In this document: piece by piece, positions 44,255 to 56,476 of the stretch
How the letters are laid out: each line of letters opens with the position of its first letter
Numbering within the stretch: the first letter of the stretch is position 1
Assembly: GCA_039000515.1 (NCBI GenBank)
Contig: JBCFYV010000024.1
Coordinates: 42,481,979-42,545,978 of the forward strand
Direction of reading: 5' to 3'
DNA length: 64,000 bases
From: Timema cristinae
Taxonomy: Eukaryota; Arthropoda; Insecta; Phasmatodea; Timematidae
Made by a program: the position numbers and the translations under genes
The notes under the pieces: model-generated
Database searches by the model: none
What the model saw: only the letters and a program-made list of their open reading frames with translations
Told to the model about the DNA's origin: nothing

Positions 44255-44812
44255 AATTAATATATATTTGCGTATAGCTTTAAAGTTATTGGTTTAATAA
44301 AAATATGCTTCGATTAAAATATTTCTATTATAAATAGATTTACATATTTGTAATCATAAGTAATTTCATTTCTCAAATAGTTTCGGAGATATGATACAAA
44401 ATGAGAATTTATGCATCACTCCGGAGCCCTTAAAGTAATTTTGCCGAAATATTGAGAGTAGCTATTTTGTTTGGAATATTTAGAAATGTTTAGAAATGAA
44501 ATTTAATCAAAATCGTTAGAGCCGATTTTGATAAAATCGACCTTTCTTCTTTTTGCCCTTCAGTAAACTACCCTTAATTTTAGGGTTAGATATCCAATTC
44601 GAATAACCCCTCGGGCAACCCTATGAAAACCCTAGATACCAAGTTTTAGCCTGATTGGTAAAATAGTTTAGGTTTTAGTTGGAGGTACAGACAGACGGAC
44701 GGAAATTCAAAAACCACTTTTTTGGATTCGGGACGTCGATATTCATCAAAATCTTGAATTCAATTTTTTTTACGAATACAATACTTTCTCTACTTGTAAG
44801 ATAGCGAGAAAG
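44255..44812 (+). repeat. Repeat H, tandem copy 2, with terminal palindrome
   Basis: Contains AATCAAAATCGTTAGAGCCG, GATTGGTAAAATAGTTTAGG and ACAGACAGACGGACGG. It ends with a hairpin, ACTTTCTC ... GAGAAAGT. The layout resembles arthropod repeats whose 3' end forms an ACTTTC/GAAAGT hairpin. Class not assigned. Confidence 0.75.
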
Positions 44813-45427
44813 TAACTATATATTTAATGGTTAACGTAAAGTACGGTAACTGTTGGTGCAGGTTTTAATTTAATCCCATGTGGCGGATGAAAGTAGGGGG
44901 CCCACGATACAGGAAGGGTTGGAAACCACTAACATAATCGATCCTGTAAGCTGAGCTGGTTAACGCTGATATTAATAATAAGCCGTGTTGAAACCTCCAC
45001 CAAGTTGACTCACCTACTTTCGAACAATAAGAGCTACTGGCTATAAATCTCCGGTAAAGAAATGTACCCTGCCTTGAGAAGGGGTGATGAGGGATATGGG
45101 GGACTCTGCGCCCTTTATTGTGGCCAAAGTATAGGCAGGTAAGGACGAGTGACACTTGAATGAAGGGGGCTAGAAGAGGACTTGTCAGGTGTGAGGTCGA
45201 TATGTGACGTCACACTCTGACACGGCTTTCTTAGATCTTTTTTACATGACTGTGTTAGTTCTACCGCGCGAAAAGACAAGAGAGCGCGGATATTAGTCAG
45301 GTTTTAAACTAACGGATGGTTGTGTGTGGCAGCCATAAAGGATTAATATGAGTAATGACCTTAACTACGATGCTAGCAAACGTATCACCACCATTTGACG
45401 GCATATTTGCAGATTTACATCGGCAGG
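44813..45427. other. Non-coding, nothing recognised
   Basis: A 96-codon minus-strand open frame at 44865-45155 has no recognisable domain and was not accepted as a gene. Confidence 0.35.
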
Positions 45428-45540
45428 GGTAAAGTTTTATTCAAAAGTTTCACCGAAAATAGAGAGCATAATATACTTTGAGTGGTGAAGCAATTCATAG
45501 GTTTACAGAAACGTATGTCCAAGGTAAGATAGAAAGGTAA
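45428..45540 (+). repeat. Dispersed repeat K, copy 2
   Basis: AAAATAGAGAGCATAATATA and GAGTGGTGAAGCAATTCATA match 22078-22190. Confidence 0.65.
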
Positions 45541-46289
45541 CACAACGTGGAGGAATTTTATTATGTCATTGCTTACGTCACTCAGTACACAGCAGTTATA
45601 TTTTAATACGATGACAGCCAAACAAAATGTGTTTTTAATAAGTAGATTAACTACGTTAATCGGGAATTGATGTGGATTTTAAAGGTGTATTTATTATTTA
45701 AAGTTCCCAAATGATTTTTAACGACTTAGTCTTCCAAATAGTTTTGTGTGTGTAACGCACTGGGTCGTGTAGTAAGGGACGTCGCAAGCTCAGCCAATCG
45801 GATGTAGGCTATTTCTTCATTTGTCGCTACCTTCTATTTTTACAGTGCGTCGACCCGTGATTCTTTGAAACACAGACTATAAAAAGTTGATTCCCGCCAT
45901 ATTTTATTTTCCAATATAAACAGGGCTTTAAAAATATATATCAAAATAGACGTTCCTTAGTTGTTAGATTGCGCCTTGAGGGAGGGGGACAGAAACACGA
46001 ACGACACAAGCGCTTTCCATTTTACGGGTTATTAAAAAAAAAACAGTATACACAACTGTCTGATCGTATGTTGCTTTATAGGTATAGACACTTATTGAAT
46101 TGGTAGATTTTGAAATTTGATTGGTTCTGCCACGCCGATTTTATGTAGAAGCGTGGACCAAGCTGAAATTCTACCAGTACAGCAGGCGCCGATTTCTATT
46201 AATTTGTTTGGAGCTTATCACGTGACCCAATTTCAGTTTTTCTTTTGTTTGTGGCAGCGAGCGTATGAATCCACAATAAGAAACGTGGA
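45541..46289. other. Non-coding, nothing recognised
   Basis: No supported feature. Confidence 0.4.
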
Positions 46290-46440
46290 AGGGGAAAAAT
46301 GTACCCATATTTGCGTAGAGAGAAAGAGATGGGAGACAAACCATTTAGTGAGAAAAAAACACAACATGCACTCGAACGCAAGCCTCCCTTTCACCGGCTA
46401 AAATAGCTGAGACTGACGCCTTTGTCCACGTGCTCACAGG
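46290..46440 (-). mobile_element. SINE family C, tail missing
   Basis: GGAAGGGGAAAAATGTACCC, ACAAACCATTTAGTGAG and GACTGACGCCTTTGTCCACG are in reverse. Confidence 0.6.
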
Positions 46441-46496
46441 TACGGGTCAGTGTTAGATACAATCATGTCATTCAACACTGCATGTGAAACAATTTT

Positions 46497-46735
46497 TTAT
46501 AGCACCTCGTCTAACTACCTGTTCAGGCTAAACGCCTATGTAGGCCCAATTACTCTAATGAGTTAGGGATTATGAAGACTCAATTTAGAGGAAATGCACA
46601 CACATTTTCTTATAGGGATAGTGGAAAACCATTAGAGAAAATCCACCCTCAGTGTACCCGACCGGGATTTAACCCCAATCTCCCCATCTTCAGCAGTCTA
46701 GTCTAACACAGAGTAGTGAGTTAGACCATGTGCTT
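46497..46735 (-). mobile_element. SINE family C with target duplication
   Basis: TAGCACCTCGTCTAACTACC to GTTAGACCATGTGC in reverse. TGTGAAACAATT occurs on both sides. Confidence 0.87.
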
Positions 46736-46963
46736 GTGTGAAACAATTGTTGTCCATTAAAGATCAATTTTGTTTTTTATAATTGTTGAAAATATACTTT
46801 TTTCCAAACAAATCCAATATTAAATAAAAAGTGATAACCTGAATACATATAATCTAGCTCGGGACCTTCGGCCTAACCCCACAATGTTGTTGTAAGATAT
46901 TTTTTATATTTTTTATCACCACATAATGTATTTTATTAATCAAAGCCCCTCTAAATAAATGTA

Positions 46964-47189
46964 ATACAGTTCCATTTTTTAAGAAGGAACCTTTAGAAAA
47001 TTCAAAGATTTTTTTTGCTGTCAACATTGATAACATTTTACTATATTGTTAATGTTATTTAAAAGATATTGATAATATTTATCAGAGTGACAGCTGAATA
47101 GCATATGAATTGAATTATGGATACATGAAAGTGTATAAAGTATTTTTTGGCTGTCATATAAGGTTCTTACTGGGAAAATTGGACTATAC
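46964..47189. mobile_element. MITE L, copy 3
   Basis: Left end ATACAGTTCCATTTTTTAAG AAGGAACC, right end AAGGTTCTTACTGGGAAAATTGGAC, which are inverted relative to each other. Interior GATATTGATAATATTTATCA and GTGACAGCTGAATAG. Confidence 0.75.
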
Positions 47190-47421
47190 AAACACCATAC
47201 TGTTTGGTTCTAAAACGCTACACCCTATGTAGCTTATTTAGTTTATTAATTTTCTGTACAGTATAAAAAGTTTTTTGTTCTTTCCGTGACATTCCCGAAT
47301 TCTTTAACACTCCTCCAATTCTCTATCCCTGAGCCATTCTGGTTCGTATCCCATCCAGTGCCACCTGTCAATATTTGTAGGTGTTGTAGGTTTTAAGTTG
47401 TCATTTTCCGATTAATTATTT

Positions 47422-47680
47422 TTTTAGCACCGCGTCTTACTACACTTTTTGTGCTAAACGCAAATTTATTTATTACCTATGTTAATGTTTTAGGGCTGAG
47501 TATGAATGAATATAAAGGAAGGGTACTCACATTTGCAGGGAGGTAGAGTGGAAAACTAATTAGGTAAAAACACCGTCCGTAAAAACAATCTGGATTCGAA
47601 CACAGATATTCTCGTCATCAACAATACAGTTTGTTGCAATAGTGATGCCTTAGACTATTCAACCACTGAAGTGGATGACA
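47422..47680 (-). mobile_element. SINE family C copy
   Basis: TTTAGCACCGCGTCTTACTA to TCAACCACTGAAGTGGATG in reverse. Confidence 0.84.
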
Positions 47681-47961
47681 ACTTTTTTTTAAACCTATAA
47701 ATTATCTACAGCCAACAACACCTTCAAACCCTTAAGATCTATTTATTCGCTTGTTTATGTTTGACATCAAGTCATTGTATTCGCAAGTACGAAAACATCA
47801 GTGAAAATAGAACACTAAATATTTCAGTTGTATCGAAAATACACTTAACGCCCTCTTTGTTAGTCATTCAATAGAAAATCAAGGGAAGAAGACTTTTATT
47901 CTACGTGCCAATAAATTTAACAGCTACACACAAGGAGTCATGGAACCAAAACAAAAATCAC
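47681..47961. other. Non-coding, nothing recognised
   Basis: No supported feature. Confidence 0.4.
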
Positions 47962-48242
47962 GGTGACCTGGCGGTCTAGGGAGTAAGGTGTTGGACTTCT
48001 GTGCTGGGGTTCCGTAGTTCAATCCTCGGTCCCGGCACAAATTTATCCGATTACCAAACCCTTCCTTCCCCTCTGACAAGACGTGTATTAATCACAACTT
48101 GTGAATGTGGGGAATGCCAGGCCTCCACCGTGGTTCGGATTCCATGTTAAACTGTAGGTCCTCCATTTCATCTCACAATCACCCTACCATTACTCATTAG
48201 CGTAAGTGCGTATAACTTGAATGGGTAGTAAGACGTGGTGCT

Positions 48243-48276
<34 letters not shown>

Positions 48277-48277
48277 T
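47962..48277 (+). mobile_element. SINE family A, full length
   Basis: Complete with AAT tail. Exact duplication ACAAAAATCA on both sides. Confidence 0.94.
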
Positions 48278-48439
48278 ACAAAAATCATTGCTTTTAAGGA
48301 AAACTATAATAGAAATATAATATTACTCACCCAATTTCATATTATAAGGTAAATACTTATCGTGTATTTTATGTTTTACGTATCGGTAGGGAAATAATAT
48401 GTGGTAGAAATTATTATAAAAGATAAAAGTTTTATTTTT

Positions 48440-48850
48440 ATTCATGGTATTTTATTACTCGTTTGTGTTATGCGAATGTGTACTAATTACGCTAGTGTGT
48501 TAAGAATAAATAAGATTATTTATTTGAGGTAATAGACGTGCACTTTATGAACCGACTGATTATATCAGCCCACGATAATTTCTGTGAGCGATAGTGAAAG
48601 GACCTATCAATGTGGCCGAGAAAGGTATTTTTACACTTACCTTCCAAGGTTCTTTTTACATTCAACAATCGACATGGGATCGACGGCTTTACTTCCTATA
48701 CGAAGGAAGTTGTGCTACATAATTTCCATTTTGTAAGAAAGAAAAAACTCAGTTCACCCAACCGGAATTCGAAACTCGATCTCCCCGTCATCAGCAGTCT
48801 AGTCTACTGAGAGAATAGCGCCTTAGACAATGCGGCTACCGAAGCAGGTA
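48440..48850 (-). mobile_element. SINE family C interrupted by a SINE I remnant
   Basis: Tail side 48440-48535 (TACTAATTACGCTAGTGTGT) and head side 48731-48850 (CAACCGGAATTCGAAACTCG, CGGCTACCGAAGCAGG) flank the inserted block 48538-48730. Confidence 0.78.
48538..48730 (-). mobile_element. SINE family I body, head lost
   Basis: GTGCACTTTATGAACCGACT GATTATATCAG, ATCGACATGGGATCGACGG and CCTTCCAAGG match 61551-61760. Confidence 0.75.
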
Positions 48851-48859
48851 AACGTATCT

Positions 48860-48930
48860 ACTGAAGCAATACTTGATTTATTTTGACTAAAATATATTTT
48901 TTTGTGAAAACAAAACACTATAAAAATGCG
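48860..48930 (-). repeat. MITE F end fragment
   Basis: TACTGAAGCAATACTTGATT TATTTTGACTAAAATAT matches the outer arm of MITE F. Confidence 0.55.
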
Positions 48931-49234
48931 GACTTTAACTTGAATTTCTGTCCACAAAATAAATTAGGTAAATACAATCACGCTGTAATTAATTAAGAAG
49001 TTATAGTATTATTTGCAGATAATCGGATATCTGATTGACATGCAATTTCCCGATATTGGTACAGAGGCCTTTCCATAACGGAGATGAAAGTGATAAGGGG
49101 AAACAAATATTGAATAAGTAGATTGAAATTCCCCTTCCCCCCTTGGCCTCCCAATCCCCTGACCCAATTCAGCCATCTCTCTTCATCGTTAAGGCACAGA
49201 CTGTACGTATCATAGATTCAACAATTTTTTTTAA
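48931..49234. other. Non-coding, nothing recognised
   Basis: C-rich patch near 49132-49160. Confidence 0.4.
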
Positions 49235-49483
49235 ATTTGCACCACGTCTTACTACCCGTTCGGGTCATACGTTTAAGTACTAATTACGCTAATGGGTTAA
49301 GAATATGGGAGGTTGAATTTAGAGGAAGTGAACCCGCATTTGCGTGGAGGCCGAGTGGAAAACAATCTAGGGAAAAACCACCCTGATTTCACCCGATAAA
49401 GATTCGAACCTCAATCTCACCTTCCTCGCAAGTCTAGCTCAACACAAAAATAGCGCGTTATCTAACTACGCTACTGTGCCGGG
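49235..49483 (-). mobile_element. SINE family B copy
   Basis: GCACCACGTCTTACTACCCG to CTAACTACGCTACTGTGCCGGG in reverse. Confidence 0.9.
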
Positions 49484-49965
49484 TTATTTAACATAATATT
49501 GATTCGAAATAAATTTTACTCTACTATTAGTCGCTGTATTCTATGAACGCTTTGATTGGTAAGTTTAAAATTAAGGACTAACCCAAACAATATTGAAATT
49601 TAAAAAATTAGTTTTTACATTTCCCATCACTTTCAGTATATTCTATAATTTTAGTATTCACGAAATATCTTGAAGTTTTTTGACGATAAATAAACAAAAT
49701 AGCTTCACTTCTAAATTAAAAGGAATAAATCAATTAAATTAAATAATTAATGGAAAATAAAAAACAATGCAAATTTTATAAAGTCACTACTTGTGTTTAT
49801 TATTAAAACATTCATGTAAAACTATATGAAAAACTGTTAAAAATAATGTTGGGCTAAATTACACAATTAAAAATAAAGAGGTAAAGGCTGTTTGTAAATA
49901 TATATAAATAATATAACAAAATGATTAGAGTGAACATACTAAAATTTTCAATGGATTATTATGTG
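49484..49965. other. AT-rich stretch, nothing recognised
   Basis: No supported feature. Confidence 0.4.
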
Positions 49966-50228
49966 AGTGTATGTATATGTATGTGGGTGTATGTATGTGT
50001 GAATGTATGTACATGTATATGGGTGTATGCATGTGTGAATGTATGATATGTATGTGGGTGTATGTATGTGTGAATGTATGTATATGTATTGGTGTATGAT
50101 GTATGTGTGATGTATTAATGTATATGGGTGTATGTATGTGTAAATGTATGTATATGTATGTGGGTGTATGTATGTGTTAATGTATGTATATGTGTGTGGG
50201 TGTACGTATGTGTATGTGGGTGTATATG
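49966..50228 (+). repeat. Minisatellite leading into the TGTA array
   Basis: Units of about 32-40 bp of the form GTATGTATATGTATGTGGGT then GTATGTATGTGTGAAT recur with small changes. Confidence 0.9.
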
Positions 50229-50258
50229 TGGGTGTATGTATGTATGTATGTATGTATG

Positions 50259-50289
<31 letters not shown>

Positions 50290-50615
50290 TGTATGTATGT
50301 ATGTATGTATGTATGTATGTATGTATGTATGTATGTATGTATGTATGTATGTATGTATGTATGTATGTATGTATGTATAGTATGTATGTATGTATGTATG
50401 TATGTATGTATGTATGTATGTATGTATGTATGTATGTAGTGTATGTATGTATGTGTATGTATGTTATGTGTATGTATGATGTATGTATGTGTGTATGTAT
50501 GTATGTATGTATGTATGTATGTATGTATGTATGTATGTATGTATGTATGTATGTATGTATGTATGTATGTATGTATGTATGTATGTATGTATGTATGTAT
50601 GTATGTATGTATGTT
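50229..50615 (+). repeat. TGTA tetranucleotide array
   Basis: Nearly pure ATGT units with a few one-base slips. Open frames encoding Met-Tyr-Val-Cys repeats are artefacts. Confidence 0.98.
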
Positions 50616-51411
50616 ATTTATGCATGTAGTTCCATTAGAGTGAACCTAGTTTGAACCCAAAATATTCGTGAATATTTGTTAAAAAATTATATTTTGAAAT
50701 AATAGGAGTAAACCAGTTTTAAAATGTTAAATTTTGTGTTGTTTTATTTTTAACTTAGCATCTAAAAATGAAAATTCTATCAACTTCAATCATTTTGAAA
50801 ACCGATACTTTTTTATTTTTGTTTTACTATTGAATTAGTTTGTTTTTTTCAAAAGTCATGGGAAATTTTGTTTAAAAAAACTCTTATATAATCATATAAA
50901 CACCTGCAATCCTCCATCCTCCCTTCTTTTATATTGTCCAAACATAATAAATAAAACTAAACTAATTGAAAAATTTCCGTGCTTTTGTTCAGTGATGTGT
51001 AGATCGTTCATAATCGGTTTGACTGATTATATCTCTTTTTTTCAGAGAAAATAGACAAATATACATTAGCATCGTGTGGCATCACCAAAACACTTAATAG
51101 CCCATCCTACCCTCTACCCCCTCACCACTGGATAGCCCGTGACTTAAGTAGGTAATACAGTTCGAACCAGACATCACATCGTGGTGCAGTTTTCTTTAAA
51201 AAAAAAATAAACAGTGGAAAGGAAGTGAAACTGATTTACCATATTAAAAAAAAAACAATGAAGTTAAAAATAAGTATTTCTAAATGGCAAGTTAAAATTA
51301 AACTATTCCCAATTTACTGTTGTCAAACGAAGAATGCAGAAAATCGCACTTCAAAACGTTTTATGTTTCGAGCGTAATTAATCTTATATCTAGTTTCCCG
51401 GTTTCCTGCTT
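50616..51411. other. AT-rich stretch, nothing recognised
   Basis: No supported feature. Confidence 0.4.
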
Positions 51412-51623
51412 TGCTGTCCACAAGATCTTAATGCGTTACTTTCACAATATAAAAGACTGTCGATGGTAGGGAGATCGGGATTCAAACCCTGATCGGGTGT
51501 ACCGAGGGTGATTTTTCCCAAATAATTTCCCACTCTCCCTCCACGTAAATATAGGTACACTTCCTCTAAATTTCATCTTCCTTATCCCTAACTCACTAGC
51601 GAAAATACGGCGCGGTGCTATTT
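51412..51623 (+). mobile_element. SINE family C copy
   Basis: CGGGATTCAAACCCTGATCG, TTTCCCACTCTCCCTCCACG body and tail GCGCGGTGCTATT. Confidence 0.8.
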
Positions 51624-52891
51624 TTTATTTATTGGGCTTCCATTATGATATTGATCTAGTTTCTTTATCTAAATCGTAAGTTGGCTTCCCTGTCTAGCTA
51701 TCACGCCAGGAAATCATGGCTTTACGTCTTACTTTAAGGACGTTGCTTACCTGTGACGTCACGGCAAGTCAAGACAGGATTTGCTATGTTAATGAATTTA
51801 CGTTTTATTCAGCTAGTTTTAAAGATATAACGTTGAAACATAAATTATAAATTCTTAAACAATTCTAAAAATAGTCCTACAGTGTCACAAATTTAGTATT
51901 TTTACCTTGAAGAGTTTTTTTAAAACATGTTATTTTAAAAATCCTCTACGACTCAGGTTATTTGGCTTAGTCATTAAAAAAAACGGCCTTCATGCGTCTT
52001 TCTGCCAGGATGTAGATTAGAAAAGTCCTTGATAGCATATGTATATCTAGAATAGGACACAAGATAAAGCTAAAATGAAACAGCAAGTCAATGTTTTCAA
52101 GGCGCAAATAGTATAGTGAGTGTGTTAACACGTCAGAGGAAGAGGGGAAGTGTTATCAGTAAATAAACAAGAAGGCCTCACGGGATGACCCGCTCATTCT
52201 CGTCCCTCTCTTTTTATTTCGTACGTTGGTGTCTTGGGTGTGATAGCGCTTAGACGGATTAGGTGCTTCATAGTTAAGATGGAATCTGCTTCGCAAAATA
52301 GCTTCGAAATCTCCAAGTAAGCAGCGTCGTTAATGAACACAAAACAAGCGAAATTTAAGCTGCTATCTCTTTGCTGACAAAAGACGGCCAAGCTTTAAAT
52401 ACGATTCTTCATGAACAAGTAAAACAAACGAGAAGAATGAAGAATCTTTTACGACCACTGACACATGAAACGCCAAAGACCTTTTGAATTAGTAGCCCAA
52501 AGAAGAAAATTACAAAGTACCCTGTCTCTAGAATAAACCAAATGAATCATAGAATTAATTAATGCGCGCGCGTTCAGTAGGATAATTAGAAACCCGACTG
52601 AATATATCGAGGATTCAACCCCAGTGCTTCTCTTCCCGTACCCTCACCCTCACCCCTCTCGCCCCTCCATTTCCTCTCTTTACACCCTATCCATCCACAA
52701 AAACACTTTATCAGCAAACTGATTATATGCCTTATTTTCTTTGGCGCTGATAAAGCGTATCACGACGGATTTATTTACTAAACAATAAACTCAATTTTTG
52801 GGCTAACTTTGTTTACTGATGAATTTCACTTAAACTCATCTGCGCTCTTTTCCGTATCTGCACCACTCAAAGCAAAGAGGGCTCTTTATTA
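51624..52891. other. Non-coding, nothing recognised
   Basis: Contains a short GCGCGCGC run near 52564 and a C-rich patch near 52640-52670. Confidence 0.4.
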
Positions 52892-53315
52892 CTGTAGTAG
52901 TAGTAGTAGTAGTAATAGTAGTATTAGTAGTAGTAGTAGTAGTAGGGGTTAGTAGTATAGAAGTAGTAGTCGATGTAGTTAGTTAGTAGTTAGGGGTAGT
53001 AGTAGTAGTAGTAGGGGTAGTAGTAGTAGTAATGGTGGTAGGTGTAGTAGTAGTAGTAGTAGTAGTGTAGTAGCAGTAGTAGCAGTAGTAGTATGGTAGT
53101 AGCAGTAGCAGTAATAGTAGTAGTATAGTAGTAGTAGTAGTAGTATAATAGTAGTAGTAGTAGTAGTAAGTAGTGTAGTAGAGTAGCATATAGTAGTAGT
53201 ATAGTGTAGTAGTAGTAGTAGCAGTAGTAGCAGTAGTAGTAGTGGTAGTAGCATCAGTAATAGTAGTAGTAATAGTAGTAGTAGTATAGTAGTAGTAATA
53301 GTAGTAGTAGTAGTA

Positions 53316-53347
<32 letters not shown>

Positions 53348-53425
53348 TAGCAGTAGTAGTAGTAGTAGTAGCAGTAGTAGCAGTAGTAGTAGTGGTAGTA
53401 GCAGTAGCAGTAATAGTAGTAGTAA

Positions 53426-53497
<72 letters not shown>

Positions 53498-53578
53498 CAG
53501 TAGTAGTAGTAGTAGTAGTAGTAGCAGTAGTAGCAGTAGTAGTAGTGGTAGTAGCAGTAGCAGTAATAGTAGTAGTAA

Positions 53579-53635
<57 letters not shown>

Positions 53636-53636
53636 C

Positions 53637-53677
<41 letters not shown>

Positions 53678-53779
53678 CAGTAGAGTAAGTAGTAGTAGTA
53701 GCAGTAGTAGCAGTAGTAGTAGTGGTAGTAGCAGTAGCAGTAATAGTAGTAGTAATAGTAGTAGTAGTAGTAGTAGTAA

Positions 53780-53812
<33 letters not shown>

Positions 53813-53923
53813 TAGCAGTAGCAGTAATAGTAGTAGTAATAGTAGTAGTAGTAGTAGTAGTAGTAGTAGCAGTAGTAGCAGTAGTAGTAGTGGTAGTAGC
53901 AGTAGCAGTAATAGTAGTAGTAA

Positions 53924-54007
<84 letters not shown>

Positions 54008-54086
54008 AGTAGTAGTAGTAGTAGTAGTAGTAGAGTAGTAGCAGTAGTAGTAGTGGTAGTAGCAGTAGCAGTAATAGTAGTAGTAA

Positions 54087-54173
<87 letters not shown>

Positions 54174-54242
54174 CAGTAGTAGTGATGGTAGTAGCAGTAG
54201 CAGTAATAGTAGTAGTAATAGTAGTAGTAGTAGTAGTAGTAA

Positions 54243-54286
<44 letters not shown>

Positions 54287-54403
54287 ATAGTAGTAGTAGT
54301 AGGGGTAGTAGTAGTAGAAGTAGTAGTCGATGTAGTAGTAGTAGTAGGGGTAGTAGTAGTAGTAGTAGTAGTAGGGGTAGTAGTAGTAGTAATGGTGGTA
54401 GTG

Positions 54404-54436
<33 letters not shown>

Positions 54437-54659
54437 TAGTAGCAGTAGTAGCAGTAGTAGAAGTGGTAGTAGCAGTAGCAGTAATAGTAGTAGTAATAGT
54501 AGTAGTAGTAGTAGTAGTAATAGTAGTAGTAGTAGTAGTAGTAGTGGTAGTAGCAGTAGCAGTAATAGTAGTAGTATAGTAGTAGTAGTAGTAGTAGTGT
54601 AGTAGCAGTAGTAGCAGTAGTAGTAGTGGTAGTAGCAGTAGCAGTAATAGTAGTAGTAA

Positions 54660-54704
<45 letters not shown>

Positions 54705-54792
54705 CAGTAGTAGTAGTAGTAGTAGTAGTAGTAGCAGTAGTAGCAGTAGTAGTAGTGGTAGTAGCAGTAGCAGTAATAGTAGTAGTATAGTA

Positions 54793-54867
<75 letters not shown>

Positions 54868-54868
54868 C

Positions 54869-54921
<53 letters not shown>

Positions 54922-55020
54922 CAGTAGTAGTAGTAGTAGTAGCAGTAGTAGCAGTAGTAGTAGTGGTAGTAGCAGTAGCAGTAATAGTAGTAGTAATAGT
55001 AGTAGTAGTAGTAGTAGTAA

Positions 55021-55083
<63 letters not shown>

Positions 55084-55137
55084 CAGTAGTAGCAGTAGTA
55101 GTAGTGGTAGTAGCAGTAGCAGTAATAGTAGTAGTAA

Positions 55138-55190
<53 letters not shown>

Positions 55191-55206
55191 TAGTAGTAGT
55201 AGTAGT
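52892..55206 (+). repeat. TAG trinucleotide array, 2.3 kb, with higher-order structure
   Basis: Almost wholly TAG/AGT units with CAG, AAT and GGT variants. A variant block GGTAGTAGCAGTAGCAGTAA recurs at least a dozen times (near 53393, 53546, 53722, 53890, 54054, 54463, 54627, 54756, 54964, 55105 and others). The 755-codon minus-strand frame arises because none of the minus-strand frames of this repeat contains a stop. It is not a gene. Confidence 0.98.
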
Positions 55207-55857
55207 TCTAACCGCTTGATATTTGATGTAGTTTTTTTAGAATTTCCCATTCATTTTATAGAAAAAGAAATGTGATAACTTTTAGGTTATTTTCAGTTAT
55301 CAATTTACGAGAATACTTAATACGTGACGTGTAGTCGTCAAATATGAGCGTGTCTTCTCCTCGTAAGTAGGTTTCGTTCGAATTCGACCCGTTCAGATGA
55401 GAGACAAGTTTCCACGTTTGATATAATTGGTCTGTCGGAACAATACGAGCGTGAAATAATCTTCAGAGAACGTTCACAGACGACTTTTTAAGACAACTAG
55501 AGACTCTATGAAGTAAGTCAAGAAGAGAAACACTAGCTCTCCTGCGTTAGTAAACGAAGTTATAATGAGCTAATTATAAAGACACTTTTTTTTTTTTTTT
55601 TAGTGAAATCTATATTGCAATCAGAATTTTCGTGATGAAAGACTGTTATTACCCTTATAACTTTCGTTTTCAAAATAACAGTATTTTATATTTGATTAAA
55701 TGGTTTTGTTCTTTTTTTCATAAAAGGCAAACATATTAATTTTTTTTTTATTAATTTCAATTGAAACAAGGGGAAAGTGAAATTTAATTTGCAAATATAA
55801 TTGTTGTGCCTCTAAGAAACAATGTATTACACTAAGGGCTAGAGATGAAGAATGAAG
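55207..55857. other. Non-coding, nothing recognised
   Basis: T run near 55585. Confidence 0.4.
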
Positions 55858-56133
55858 AAAATAATAATAATAATAATAATAATTATATTTAGCACCGCGT
55901 CTTACTACCCATTCGGGTTATACGCTTTAAGTACTAATTACGCTAATGGATTAGGAATTGGGAAGGTTAAATTAAAGGAAGTGAACCCGCATTTACGTGG
56001 AGGTAGAGTGGAAAACCATTTAGCAAAAACCACCCCCAGTTCACCCGACCGAGATTCGAACCTCGATCTCCCCGTCCTCGGTAGTCTAGCTCAACACGAC
56101 TAGTGCGTTAGCCAACTACGCCACCGAGGCGGG
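55858..56133 (-). mobile_element. SINE family B, full length, with exact duplication
   Basis: AAT tail, TTTAGCACCGCGTCTTACTA to CACCGAGGCGGG in reverse. ATGAAGAAAATA on both sides. Confidence 0.95.
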
Positions 56134-56144
56134 TATGAAGAAAA

Positions 56145-56285
56145 TAGAGGTAGTGAAAGGAGTATGAATATTAAAACATCTAGGGGGAAAAAAGAAACTT
56201 CTGTACACCCGTCCGGAACTCAAACCACAACCTCCTGGTCATTGAGACACTATACTAAATGTGATTGACATTTAGAAAGCGTGAC
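56145..56285 (-). mobile_element. SINE family C fragment
   Basis: CATCTAGGGGGAAAAAAGAA, TGTACACCCGTCCGGAACTC and CCTCCTGGTCATTGAGA are in reverse. Confidence 0.55.
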
Positions 56286-56444
56286 CACTTATGGTGGTGT
56301 TATTCGCAAAGTTAAAACGTGTAGACGGATAATAAGAAACAGAGGAAATAAAGATATTTGTTTATCTAAAATATCATATAAATGCAATTAAGCATGCATC
56401 TACATAATTATGTTATATTTGACAAATAGTATGTATATATAATG

Positions 56445-56446
<2 letters not shown>

Positions 56447-56474
<28 letters not shown>
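56447..56474. repeat. TA microsatellite
   Basis: Immediately precedes a SINE E. Confidence 0.95.

Positions 56475-56476
<2 letters not shown>

Noticed and set aside
44865..45155. 96-codon minus-strand frame
   Set aside because: No recognisable domain, signal or splice context, and of a length expected by chance in this composition.
50144..50654. Open frames encoding Met-Tyr-Val-Cys repeats
   Set aside because: Direct translation of the ATGT microsatellite.
52983..55250. 755-codon open frame of Tyr, Leu and Thr repeats
   Set aside because: It is the minus-strand reading of a TAG/CTA array. No frame of that strand contains a stop, so openness carries no information.
55852..56103. 83-codon open frame
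   Set aside because: It is the AAT tail and body of a SINE B.
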